The notes: generated by a model from the letters alone, not told the origin. A stretch of 11,120 bases of DNA from JBDLSO01 sp039799445 (GCA_039799445.1 JBDLSO010000020.1:1-11120), one strand, 5' to 3'; positions 1 to 6,626 are shown, counted from the stretch's first letter. Numbers and translations are program-made.

Positions 1-122
1 GCTCGTATACCATGTTTCTTGGCATACAGAGCTATATCTCTTCTTACTCTTGGTAGATGTTTGTCTATTGAATACATATATACATTGTAGAACGTGAGAG
101 TGTTCTCAAGGTATTGAACCAT
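1..122 (-). CDS. N-terminal fragment of a hypothetical protein, possibly transposase-like HTH
   Basis: An open frame begins at an ATG (bases 122-120, minus strand) and runs without a stop to the left edge, giving about 40 residues. The visible part reads MVQYLENTLTFY..., then KHLPRVRRDIALYAKKHGIR. The segment LPRVRRDIALYAKKHGI resembles the first helices of a helix-turn-helix in transposases and integrases that start with a 'LPxVRxxAvxlaxkxG' pattern, some of which occur in CPR genomes. That likeness is a weak pattern match, not a domain hit. No Shine-Dalgarno is visible before the ATG. The gene is divergent from the surface-protein gene, with which it shares an AT-rich promoter region. It could also be an ordinary DNA-binding protein. 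Confidence 0.55.
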   Translation of the reverse strand, partial: MVQYLENTLTFYNVYMYSIDKHLPRVRRDIALYAKKHGIR

Positions 123-132
123 AACGGACCGC

Positions 133-161
133 TTGACAAATATATATAAAGGTGATATACT
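133..161 (+). promoter_or_regulatory. Promoter P1 upstream of surface-protein gene
   Basis: TTGACA at 133-138 and TATACT at 156-161 are separated by exactly 17 bp. This is a near-consensus sigma-70-type promoter with a start expected near base 168. It reads toward the surface-protein gene and overlaps the upstream region of the divergent gene at 1-122. Confidence 0.75.
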
Positions 162-231
162 TGTATATAAGATATCGGTACGAGCGTAGGATATCGTCAT
201 GCATATACTATACTGCAAAAAGTATAAGTAC

Positions 232-260
232 TTGACAAATATATTTATATTTGCTATAAT
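232..260 (+). promoter_or_regulatory. Promoter P2, full consensus with extended -10
   Basis: TTGACA at 232-237 and TATAAT at 255-260 have a 17-bp spacer, and TGC at 252-254 adds an extended -10. All twelve core bases match the consensus, so this is probably a very strong promoter. Transcription should start near 267, leaving a leader of about 52 nt before the ATG at 319. A small hairpin (TTGCC 285-289 with GGCAA 295-299) lies in that leader. Confidence 0.85.
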
Positions 261-318
261 ATGCATATTAATAACATTAGTAGTTTGCCTTGAGGGCAAG
301 CTTCAACACAAAAAAGAT

Positions 319-1938
319 ATGAAAACAATATTTAAATCATTCCTTTTGGTTCTTGCTCTCATAGTGTCAGCAAACAATGCCTATGCAGCAAATTCATTTG
401 CGACTAAAAATGCAGACGGAACCTATACAGGAACACTATATGCAAGCATCAGTGCGCAAGCAGATTCTTGGATAGAACTTAACAAAGGTGCAGGCTTGCA
501 ACAATACGGTCGCACCACAAGACCAGCAGGAGAGTTCTCGGTACAAGTACCAGGACTTGAGTGTGGTAAATCATACCCATACAGACTAGGTGCTATCAAT
601 CCATATACAGGAGCAAACTTCTTTGGAGAAACTTTCAACCTAGAAGTACGATGTGATGGAACAGGTGGTCCAAGTACTATCTCTGTCACCACAGGCTCAA
701 ACACTTCTAACCAAACATCTGCAACCCTCAATGGTTCAGTATCAGCAAGTGCAAACTCTTGGATTGAAATCAACCTAGGAAATGGACCTGTACGAATTGG
801 TGAAGGAACTCGCTCTGGATCATATTCAGGATATGTCTCAGGACTTACTTGTAACACAACATATTACTACCGTGCAGTAGCTCAAGGCTCAAACGGAGTA
901 GTATATGGTTCTACACAAAGTTTTACAACAAGTGCATGTAATAGTGGTGGGGGCAACAACAGCATCTCTGCAATCACTACGGTTGCGACTGGTGTTGGAT
1001 ACAATATTGCTCGTCTCAATGGTATTGGACTAGTAAATACAACTCCTACAAATGCATACTTTGAATGGGGAACCAATAGTTCAAGTCTAAACAACAGAAC
1101 TCAAATAAAAACATATTACGAGTCAAATTCAGTACCAGTACTTGATATATTGACAGGACTCTCTGCAAACACAACGTACTACTACCGTGTAGTAGCACAA
1201 AATCCAGGAGGATCAACAGCATACGGACAAATCGTTTCATTCCGTACAGAGACAACCCCTAGCACAACTGTTGTGAGTACAAATACAAACAACACAAATA
1301 CTACTCGTACCGTTACAAATACAAACACTAGTGGAATCGTATACATACCAGTGCAACTTGCAAACGTTGGAACACTTACAACAGGAGTAAACGGTTCTAC
1401 GAATGTTCCTTCATTTGCAACTGTTGGAGTAGCAAAATCAAGTGCAAATGGATGTGAAAATACATTCACTATCACTTACACAAACACAAGTGATAAACTA
1501 TTGTCAAACACAATACTGTCTGTGAACCTACCAAACGAGCTTGAATTTGTTTCAGCGACTGATGGGTCATTCCGTGCTACTGACAGTACACTTACTATCC
1601 CAGTTGGTACATTAGAAGCAAGACAATCTAAAACTGTCACTATCACTACAAAGGTTTTAAGTGGTGCACAAAGTGGAAAACAAGTTGCAGTAACTGCATA
1701 CCTAAACTACACAGAAGGATCTTCTAACGCTCAAAACCAAGTAACCGGATACACAATCCTCACACTCGGAGATAACTGTTCTACAACAGTAACAAAGACA
1801 TCTCAGGCTGGTGCGGCAGGACTCTTTGGATTCCTTCCAAACAATATATGGCAGTGGATACTAGTGCTATTTGCAATCGCACTTATCATTATTGCAGGAC
1901 GCTCTCTCTTTGGAGGTAGTAAACCAGCAGCTCACTAA
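319..1938 (+). CDS. Secreted, C-terminally membrane-anchored surface protein with fibronectin-like repeats
   Basis: The product is 539 residues. Residues 1-23 form a typical Sec signal peptide with probable cleavage after Ala-Tyr-Ala. Three fibronectin/Ig-like beta-sandwich repeats follow (about 24-112, 117-205 and 215-311); the last two carry the signature ATLNG/ARLNG ... TTYYYR.VAQ ... G...SF.T. A Thr/Asn-rich linker (about 311-336) leads to a DUF11-like domain (about 375-485) with the motif TNTSDKLLSNTILSVNLP. A hydrophobic segment (about 509-526) and a short positively charged tail end the protein, so most of it should be extracytoplasmic. The same frame opens at 199, but promoter P2 lies inside that 40-codon extension and a clean signal peptide begins at 319, so 319 is preferred. 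There is no clear Shine-Dalgarno. An adhesive or cell-surface structural role is inferred from architecture alone. Confidence 0.85.
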   Translation: MKTIFKSFLLVLALIVSANNAYAANSFATKNADGTYTGTLYASISAQADSWIELNKGAGLQQYGRTTRPAGEFSVQVPGLECGKSYPYRLGAINPYTGANFFGETFNLEVRCDGTGGPSTISVTTGSNTSNQTSATLNGSVSASANSWIEINLGNGPVRIGEGTRSGSYSGYVSGLTCNTTYYYRAVAQGSNGVVYGSTQSFTTSACNSGGGNNSISAITTVATGVGYNIARLNGIGLVNTTPTNAYFEWGTNSSSLNNRTQIKTYYESNSVPVLDILTGLSANTTYYYRVVAQNPGGSTAYGQIVSFRTETTPSTTVVSTNTNNTNTTRTVTNTNTSGIVYIPVQLANVGTLTTGVNGSTNVPSFATVGVAKSSANGCENTFTITYTNTSDKLLSNTILSVNLPNELEFVSATDGSFRATDSTLTIPVGTLEARQSKTVTITTKVLSGAQSGKQVAVTAYLNYTEGSSNAQNQVTGYTILTLGDNCSTTVTKTSQAGAAGLFGFLPNNIWQWILVLFAIALIIIAGRSLFGGSKPAAH

Positions 1939-1960
1939 TTTGGATTTCTAAATGAAATAC

Positions 1961-1994
1961 ATACACAAAAGCCCCGTAAGGGGTTTTTGTGTAT
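1961..1994 (+). terminator. Intrinsic terminator of surface-protein gene
   Basis: Bases 1961-1975 pair with 1980-1994 around the tetraloop GTAA (one G-U pair). The GC core is CCCC/GGGG, followed by five T within the 3' arm. It lies 22 bases after the stop codon. Confidence 0.85.
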
Positions 1995-2024
1995 TCAAAG
2001 AAATATAGGTTGAATGTCATAAAA

Positions 2025-2033
2025 TGATATACT
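2025..2033 (+). promoter_or_regulatory. Extended -10 promoter of the tsaE-polA-holA operon
   Basis: TGA at 2025-2027 is followed by TATACT at 2028-2033, an extended -10 element. No good -35 is visible at the right distance. Six bases separate TATACT from the ATG at 2040, so transcription is predicted to start at or next to the start codon, giving a leaderless mRNA. Confidence 0.7.
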
Positions 2034-2039
2034 ACAGTT

Positions 2040-2492
2040 ATGAATAGTCCTCAAACACATACCTATATTTCACAATCGTTACAACAAACACAAGAAATAG
2101 CACAAACCTTTTTGAAACATATTCAGCCAAGTAAAACCCACGCAACAATACTTTTTTTCTGCGGAGATCTTGGGTCTGGTAAAACAACTTTTACTCAAAG
2201 TCTAGCCAAGGCACTTGGTGTCAAAGAGTCTGTTATCTCCCCTACATTTATTTTGGAAAAAAGATATGCAGTAAAAAAACACCCACATTTTACAAGATTG
2301 GTGCACATAGACGCCTATCGCTTTGATACTCCAAAGGAAGCACATGTTCTCCGTCTAGAGGAAACAAGTGCTGACACTCACTCGCTTATTGTCATCGAAT
2401 GGCCAGAGAGAATAGGAACAAGTATTAAAGCATCGCACACAGTACAGTTTACTTCTCTTCTAGAGAATACAAAACAAATTACATGGCAGTAA
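2040..2492 (+). CDS. tsaE: tRNA threonylcarbamoyladenosine biosynthesis ATPase TsaE
   Basis: TsaE is the P-loop ATPase that works with TsaB and TsaD to install N6-threonylcarbamoyl on A37 of ANN-decoding tRNAs. The 150-residue product matches the family length. Visible motifs are the Walker A GDLGSGKTT (42-50), SPTFILEKRY (67-76), HIDAYRF (89-95) and the Walker B-like region ending in EWPERI (120-125). It is the first gene of an operon. Its last 10 bases overlap the start of polA, which suggests translational coupling. There is no Shine-Dalgarno, and the promoter position predicts a leaderless message. The tsaB and tsaD genes are not in the window. tRNA-Lys(UUU) and tRNA-Arg(UCU) nearby belong to the class that normally receives t6A. 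Confidence 0.95.
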   Translation: MNSPQTHTYISQSLQQTQEIAQTFLKHIQPSKTHATILFFCGDLGSGKTTFTQSLAKALGVKESVISPTFILEKRYAVKKHPHFTRLVHIDAYRFDTPKEAHVLRLEETSADTHSLIVIEWPERIGTSIKASHTVQFTSLLENTKQITWQ

Positions 2493-4900
2493 AAAATCAC
2501 AAAAAAAGAATAGTTCTATTAGATGCACATGCGATTATCCATCGCGCGTATCACGCACTGCCGGATTTTGTCTCATCAACAGGCGAGCCAACAGGTGCTT
2601 TGTATGGTGTCTGCACCATGCTCCTTCGTATCGGAGCAGAGCTGCGTCCTGACTATGTGATATCTTGTTATGATTTACCCAAACCAACATTTAGACATGT
2701 TGCATATGAAAACTATAAAGCTGGCAGACAAAAAGCTGAGGATGGATTGGTGGTACAATTACAGACAAGTAGAGATATATTTGATGCTTTTGATATACCA
2801 ATATATGAAAAGTCTGGATTTGAAGCAGATGATATTTTGGGAACCATTGTTGAGCAATTGCGTGATGATACCGAGGTAGAGATCATTATTGCTTCGGGCG
2901 ATATGGACACTATGCAGTTGATTGAAGGAAACAAGGTGCAAGTATATACTCTAAAGAAGGGTATACACGACACTATTTTATACAACCAAAAAGCAGTAGA
3001 AGAGCGTTTTGGATTTGCACCAAACCAAATACCTGACTACAAAGGGCTCGCTGGAGACACTTCTGATAATATTATTGGTATCAAAGGCATTGGTACGAAA
3101 ACAGCAACCAACATTATATCCACATACGGCAGTATTGAAAATCTATACAAAAATATACAAAAAGATAATTTTGGTTTTCAAGGTATGACTCCACGTATCA
3201 AACAACTCCTTGTCGATGGGCAAGAGGATGCACTTTTTTCAAAAACATTAGCAACTATTCGAAGAGACGCACCAATAGTATTTACATATCCAAAAATTCC
3301 TTGGATAGAAACACTAAGTGAAGAAAAAGTTCTAGCCGTTATCACTAGATTTGAATTTAAGTCCCTCACAGGTAGAGTTACTCAACTCAAAGGTGTATAT
3401 GCCGGAACAGTCAGTCCATCCCTATACACAAAAACAAGCAGCAGTAAAAAAACCACAACAGAAGAAAATACAGAAGTACTTACACGTATTGAAATGAAGC
3501 AGCTACAAGTGCTCTGTTGGCTATTAAATGCTGACAAAACCAACCCAAAACGTGAAGATATTTTAGAGGTCGCACAAACCACTACCTTGAACGAGGCAAA
3601 AAAAGTACTTGAAAGTAGAGTGATGGCAGATACAGTACTCGCTCAATTATATACACATATGGAGCAACCACTACTAGAAGCAGTGGAACGTATGTATCAG
3701 GTTGGTGTATCTCTTGATACTGCATATTTGCAAAAACTTGAAATCTCTTTTACTAAAACGCTCGAAACAGAAACAAAGACAATCTACAAACTCGCAGGAA
3801 AAGAATTCAACATCAATTCACCCAAACAACTCAGTGAAGTATTGTTTGGTGATCTGAAGCTCGAACTCAAAGGTATAAAAAAAACAAGTACAGGAGCTCG
3901 CTCAACCAATATTGAAACATTAGAAAAACTAAAAGATGCGCATGAAATAGTGCCGCACATAATGGTATACAGAGAACTAGAAAAAATGCAAAATACCTAT
4001 ATTATGAGTTTGCCCAAAATGGTGCATGAAGACAACAAAGTACACAGTGACTTTATACAAACAGGCGCAGCAACAGGTAGATTTTCTTCGGAAAACCCAA
4101 ATATGCAAAATATTCCTGTCGTTTTAGAAGAAGGAAAAAATATCAGGCGAGCATTTGTAGCTGGAACAGGCAAGATATTTCTCGCATTTGATTATTCACA
4201 AATAGATTTGCGTTGCGCTGCTATACTTTCAAATGATTCACAACTACAAGCAATTTTCCTCCACAACAAAGATGCACATACGAGCGTTGCAGCAGAAGTG
4301 TTTGGTGTAAAAGAGGAGGCGGTGACACCTGAAATGCGTAGAGCTGCAAAAGTTATCAATTTTGGAATAGTATACGGTATGGGTGTCAGCGCACTCAAAG
4401 ACGGACTTGGTGGTAGCAGAGAAGAAGCTCAAACATTTTATGACGCATACAAAAATTCATTTAGAGAGCTAATGAATTATTTGGAACAAGTAAAAATAAG
4501 CGCCAAAAACAAAGGCTATACTGAGACCCTATATGGTAGAAGAAGACCAATGCCACTATTACGTTCGGCATTACCTTTTCTGCGAGCCCAAGGCGAGCGT
4601 ATGGCAATAAATGCTCCTATACAAGGCACAACGGCCGATATAATGCGCTTTGCTCTTGTAGATGTATACACAGCACTTAGACAAAATGGATATACAGACA
4701 AAGCTGAATTGGTATTACAAATACATGATGAATTAATACTTGAAGTCGATGAAAGTCTAGTACACGAAGTAAGTGCTTTGGTTATAGGGTGTATGGAGGG
4801 AGTATTAGAAAAATATGCTTCGCTTGAAATTATGACAAGTGCTCATGTACCACTCCGTGTCAATATCAAGAAAGGATATACATTGGGAGACTTATCATAA
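2483..4900 (+). CDS. polA: DNA polymerase I without a recognisable proofreading exonuclease domain
   Basis: The enzyme removes RNA primers and fills gaps in replication and repair. Residues 1 to about 300 are the 5'-3' (FEN-like) nuclease: D14, FEADD (113-117), SGDMD (138-142) and a GDTSDNIIGIKGIG helix-hairpin-helix (191-204). Residues about 310-400 are a short, Lys/Thr-rich stretch where the 3'-5' exonuclease should be; no DxE-type exonuclease motif is visible, so proofreading is probably absent. The polymerase domain follows: TGRFSS (531-536), motif A DYSQIDLR (570-577), motif B RRAAKVINFGIVYGM (619-633, with K623, F627, Y631) and motif C QIHDE (746-750). At 805 residues it is shorter than E. 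coli Pol I (928). Motif A has Asp575 where nearly all family members have Glu. The start overlaps tsaE, and the stop lies 9 bases before the next gene. Confidence 0.97.
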   Translation: MAVKNHKKRIVLLDAHAIIHRAYHALPDFVSSTGEPTGALYGVCTMLLRIGAELRPDYVISCYDLPKPTFRHVAYENYKAGRQKAEDGLVVQLQTSRDIFDAFDIPIYEKSGFEADDILGTIVEQLRDDTEVEIIIASGDMDTMQLIEGNKVQVYTLKKGIHDTILYNQKAVEERFGFAPNQIPDYKGLAGDTSDNIIGIKGIGTKTATNIISTYGSIENLYKNIQKDNFGFQGMTPRIKQLLVDGQEDALFSKTLATIRRDAPIVFTYPKIPWIETLSEEKVLAVITRFEFKSLTGRVTQLKGVYAGTVSPSLYTKTSSSKKTTTEENTEVLTRIEMKQLQVLCWLLNADKTNPKREDILEVAQTTTLNEAKKVLESRVMADTVLAQLYTHMEQPLLEAVERMYQVGVSLDTAYLQKLEISFTKTLETETKTIYKLAGKEFNINSPKQLSEVLFGDLKLELKGIKKTSTGARSTNIETLEKLKDAHEIVPHIMVYRELEKMQNTYIMSLPKMVHEDNKVHSDFIQTGAATGRFSSENPNMQNIPVVLEEGKNIRRAFVAGTGKIFLAFDYSQIDLRCAAILSNDSQLQAIFLHNKDAHTSVAAEVFGVKEEAVTPEMRRAAKVINFGIVYGMGVSALKDGLGGSREEAQTFYDAYKNSFRELMNYLEQVKISAKNKGYTETLYGRRRPMPLLRSALPFLRAQGERMAINAPIQGTTADIMRFALVDVYTALRQNGYTDKAELVLQIHDELILEVDESLVHEVSALVIGCMEGVLEKYASLEIMTSAHVPLRVNIKKGYTLGDLS

Positions 4901-4909
4901 TACAATTGT

Positions 4910-5608
4910 ATGCTATATATAATAACAGGTGATGACCGCCGAACACAAAAAAAATATATACAGAACACATGGGGGGCAACCGAGGCGACTCTTCTGTTTC
5001 TAGATCAAGATAATTTTACTCAAGATTCCTTTGAGCAAACACTTTTTGGAAGTGGATTATTTGGAGAAACATATGTACTTGTACTCGATGGTATATGTGA
5101 GAATGCGGCGGAGAGAAACTACATACTTTCAAATGCATCTGAAATAGCAAATAGAGATACTATTGTTGTACTTATTGAGAAAAAAATAGATGTTGATTTT
5201 CTCAAAGAGATAGAAAAGTATTGTAAGGGTGTACAAAGTTTCAAACTTCCTGAAACTCGCACAGACTTCACACTCTGGAGTGCAATATATGCGCGCAACA
5301 AAAAAAGCGCATGGATGTCTTTTGTGGAACAAGCAGAGACAGAGTCAGTCGAGAGAATACATGCGACAATGCTTGGACAATTTAAAAATATGTACAAAAT
5401 AAAAGCATATGGCACGAGCAAGACCTACAAAGAACTTGATTTTGAAAAAGAAAGCAGTTTTGTCAGTGCTCAAAAAGGAGCAGCGCTCTATAGCTTGGAG
5501 GAAATCGAGTATTGCTTTTATACTTTAACCAAAATGCCACTACTCGCTCATAATGGAGAAACAGATTTAGGGCTTTCTATAGAAAAGTTTTTGCTAGAGA
5601 ATTTGTAA
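4910..5608 (+). CDS. holA: Probable DNA polymerase III delta subunit (HolA-like), divergent
   Basis: HolA is the clamp-loader subunit that opens the beta sliding clamp. This 232-residue product begins MLYIITGDD, like the 'ylxGdd' opening of the family. Its C-terminal third (about 180-230) has the helical pattern expected of the HolA collar domain, including SLEEIEYCFYTLTKMPLLAH and GLSIEKFLLENL. The middle contains VLIEKKIDVDF and SFKLPETRTDFTLWSAIYAR, which fits the region between the AAA-like domains. It is about 100 residues shorter than E. coli HolA (343), mostly in the N-terminal half. Its position 9 bases behind polA in the same operon supports a replication role. The match is by pattern only; another clamp-loader-like or unknown protein is possible. 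No Shine-Dalgarno is present. Confidence 0.55.
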   Translation: MLYIITGDDRRTQKKYIQNTWGATEATLLFLDQDNFTQDSFEQTLFGSGLFGETYVLVLDGICENAAERNYILSNASEIANRDTIVVLIEKKIDVDFLKEIEKYCKGVQSFKLPETRTDFTLWSAIYARNKKSAWMSFVEQAETESVERIHATMLGQFKNMYKIKAYGTSKTYKELDFEKESSFVSAQKGAALYSLEEIEYCFYTLTKMPLLAHNGETDLGLSIEKFLLENL

Positions 5609-5639
5609 CACAAGATAAAAATGAGAAAGAATGAGAAAC

Positions 5640-5853
5640 AGATACAAACAAAGCCCAGACAACTTTGTGTGGGCTTGTGGGCGGATTACATGAATCCTGG
5701 TTTCTGTGATATGCATATCATAGAAACAAAGTGAGCAAGTGAGATACAATATCTCACCAAAGGAAAGGGCAAAAGTTAATTACAAATTGTTAGATGAAAA
5801 TTAAGGTCAAAAAGGCGACCTAGGTACCTATCTAAAATATCGTAAAACTCCCA
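5640..5853 (-). ncRNA. Candidate structured small RNA (minus strand), unassigned
   Basis: About 210 nt lie between a minus-strand promoter (5860-5888) and a hairpin with a T-rich tail on the minus strand (5651-5676). No plausible protein is encoded. Read on the minus strand, helices in order are: AGGTC/GACCT (5821-5817 with 5808-5804), GTGAGATA/TATCTCAC with a 3-nt loop (5757-5750 with 5746-5739), a 28-nt near-perfect palindrome (5727-5700), GGATT/AATCC (5697-5693 with 5687-5683) and the terminator. GTGGG near the 5' end (5854-5850) can pair with CCCAC near 5682-5678. I found no tmRNA, SRP, RNase P or 6S signature by eye. Strand and ends are inferred. The hairpins could instead be a terminator and regulatory sites behind the holA-like gene. 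Confidence 0.4.
5651..5676 (-). terminator. Hairpin with T-rich tail on minus strand
   Basis: AAGCCCA (5651-5657) pairs with TGGGCTT (5670-5676); a further ACA/TGT pairing lies inside after one mismatch. Read on the minus strand it is followed by TGTTTGTATCTGTTTC, typical of an intrinsic terminator. On the plus strand it is followed by GTGGGCGG, so it is a poor terminator for the holA-like gene, which ends 42 bases upstream. Confidence 0.5.
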
Positions 5854-5859
5854 CCATCT

Positions 5860-5888
5860 AGTATACGTCTACGCGCACCAGCGCGCAA
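5860..5888 (-). promoter_or_regulatory. Minus-strand promoter for candidate RNA
   Basis: On the minus strand, TTGCGC (5888-5883) and TATACT (5865-5860) are separated by 17 bp. The -35 matches the consensus at four of six positions. The spacer also contains half of a 5-bp GC hairpin (CGCGC 5872-5876 with GCGCG 5881-5885). Confidence 0.5.
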
Positions 5889-5926
5889 GCTGTGCCTGTG
5901 GATAAATTGATGGCCAGCAAAATAAC

Positions 5927-5954
5927 TGTACAAATTATCAAAATTTGGTATACT
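5927..5954 (+). promoter_or_regulatory. Promoter of tRNA-Lys
   Basis: TGTACA (5927-5932) and TATACT (5949-5954) have a 16-bp spacer, and TGG at 5946-5948 forms an extended -10. The predicted start near 5961 leaves about 48 nt of 5' leader to be removed from the tRNA precursor. Confidence 0.65.
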
Positions 5955-6008
5955 AAGCTACATTGGTCACAAACAAACAACAAAGTGCCGATTGCAAGAT
6001 ACATACTT

Positions 6009-6081
6009 GCCCTTATAGCTCAGTCGGTAGAGCACCTGCCTTTTAAGCAGAGGGTCGTAGGTTCGAATCCTACTGAGGGCA
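6009..6081 (+). tRNA. tRNA-Lys(UUU)
   Basis: The sequence folds as a 73-nt cloverleaf. Acceptor stem GCCCTTA pairs with TGAGGGC, D stem GCTC with GAGC, anticodon loop CTTTTAA gives anticodon TTT, and T arm GTAGG-TTCGAAT-CCTAC is perfect. The discriminator is A. The 3' CCA is not encoded (A is followed by CTA), so it must be added enzymatically. The outermost anticodon-stem pair is a C27-A43 mismatch. A dedicated promoter precedes it and a strong terminator begins four bases after it. Confidence 0.97.
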
Positions 6082-6084
6082 CTA

Positions 6085-6128
6085 TTACAAAAAATACCCA
6101 GAGTCCACTCTCTGGGTATTTTTTGTAA
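6085..6128 (+). terminator. Strong terminator of tRNA-Lys
   Basis: Bases 6085-6103 pair perfectly with 6110-6128 (19 bp, 6-nt loop TCCACT). The arms carry A6 on the 5' side and T6 on the 3' side around a GC-rich core, so it could act on both strands. Confidence 0.9.
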
Positions 6129-6143
6129 TCTGCCAAACAGTCC

Positions 6144-6228
6144 GGATTCGAACCGTAGGCGCTGGTTTTTAATGTAGCGAAGCGAAATATAAAAACTATG
6201 CGTCTCGACTGCAAGGAGAGGCGAATCC
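6144..6228. repeat. Repeat copy A: inverted-repeat element with tRNA T-arm-like motif
   Basis: Bases 6144-6181 match 6317-6354 at 36 of 38 positions. The element starts GGATTCG (6144-6150) and ends with its inverse CGAATCC (6222-6228). Read on the minus strand it contains GGTTCGAATCC, the hallmark of a tRNA T arm, but no full cloverleaf can be folded. Relative to copy B it carries about 39-44 additional bases after the shared block, including a CGTCTC/GAGGCG hairpin (6201-6206 with 6218-6223). Confidence 0.7.
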
Positions 6229-6266
6229 TACTTAAATCACGACAAATATCTGTGATCACAAAAATC

Positions 6267-6293
6267 AAATACCCCACCGCGTGTGGGGTATTT
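6267..6293 (-). terminator. Bidirectional terminator between repeat copies
   Basis: Bases 6267-6277 pair with 6283-6293 (11 bp, core ACCCCAC/GTGGGGT, 5-nt loop). On the minus strand the hairpin is followed by GATTTTT, so it can end the minus-strand gene at 6371-6619. On the plus strand four T (6291-6294) form or follow the 3' arm. Confidence 0.7.
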
Positions 6294-6311
6294 TGTTATG
6301 CTGATGTTTTG

Positions 6312-6362
6312 AGGTAGGATTCGAACCGCAGGCGCTCGTTTTTAATGTAGCGAATCCTATCT
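6312..6362. repeat. Repeat copy B: short inverted-repeat element (MITE-like)
   Basis: TAGGATTCG (6315-6323) and CGAATCCTA (6351-6359) are perfect 9-bp inverted repeats; pairing extends to 12 bp (6312-6323 with 6351-6362) with one G-U. The interior shares 36 of 38 bases with copy A. The shared core on the minus strand includes GGTTCGAATCC. Size and termini suggest a miniature non-autonomous element or a decayed tRNA-derived repeat; no target-site duplication is obvious. Confidence 0.65.
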
Positions 6363-6370
6363 AATCTATT

Positions 6371-6619
6371 CTAGTGCACAGTCTCACCCAACTCTTTTAC
6401 AATTATTTCAATAAGTGCAGCTTTATTTTTGAGAAATAATTCTTGCCACTCTGGGTGTGCATCAAACAGTATTCGAAACCTATCGGCATATCGCTCTATA
6501 AATACAGGAAGCCCTATATCTAGTGAATCCGCTACATCTATTTGTAGCATATTTGCGATATATGTTTCACTGAAGACTAGCGCGCTATGTGGGTTTTGTG
6601 GTAGTTCTTGTCGATACAT
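6371..6619 (-). CDS. Hypothetical protein, 82 residues
   Basis: The frame runs from an ATG at 6619 to a stop at 6371 on the minus strand. The product is acidic and probably all-helical, with YIANMLQIDVADSLDIGLP in the middle and a charged C-terminal half (HPEWQELFLKNKAALIEIIVKEL). It has no signal peptide or membrane segment, and I recognise no family. Gene-like amino-acid composition, a promoter just upstream (TGTACA-17-CATACT) and a terminator downstream (6293-6267) support it as real. The predicted transcript start lies within a base or two of the ATG, so the message may be leaderless. No Shine-Dalgarno is present. The complementary strand also has a 77-codon frame, which I regard as a shadow. 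Confidence 0.6.
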   Translation of the reverse strand: MYRQELPQNPHSALVFSETYIANMLQIDVADSLDIGLPVFIERYADRFRILFDAHPEWQELFLKNKAALIEIIVKELGETVH

Positions 6620-6626
6620 ATATATA

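Noticed and set aside
5640..5853. Identification of the three RNA candidates as tmRNA, SRP RNA, RNase P RNA or 6S RNA
   Set aside because: None shows the tmRNA 5'/3' tRNA-like ends, the SRP GGAA tetraloop core with flanking internal loops, the RNase P P4 signature, or an obvious 6S central bubble; naming them would be guessing.
5892..6128. 78-codon plus-strand frame covering tRNA-Lys and its terminator
   Set aside because: It is a readthrough of promoter, tRNA and terminator sequence with no protein-like composition.
6020..6277. 85-codon minus-strand frame through tRNA-Lys and repeat copy A
   Set aside because: It reads the antisense of the tRNA (giving the telltale GFEPTT) and the repeat; there is no promoter or start signal.
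5600..6370. CRISPR array or attachment site near tRNA-Lys
   Set aside because: There is no regularly spaced repeat, and the two T-arm-like repeats do not match the 3' end of tRNA-Lys beyond the common TTCGAATCC motif.
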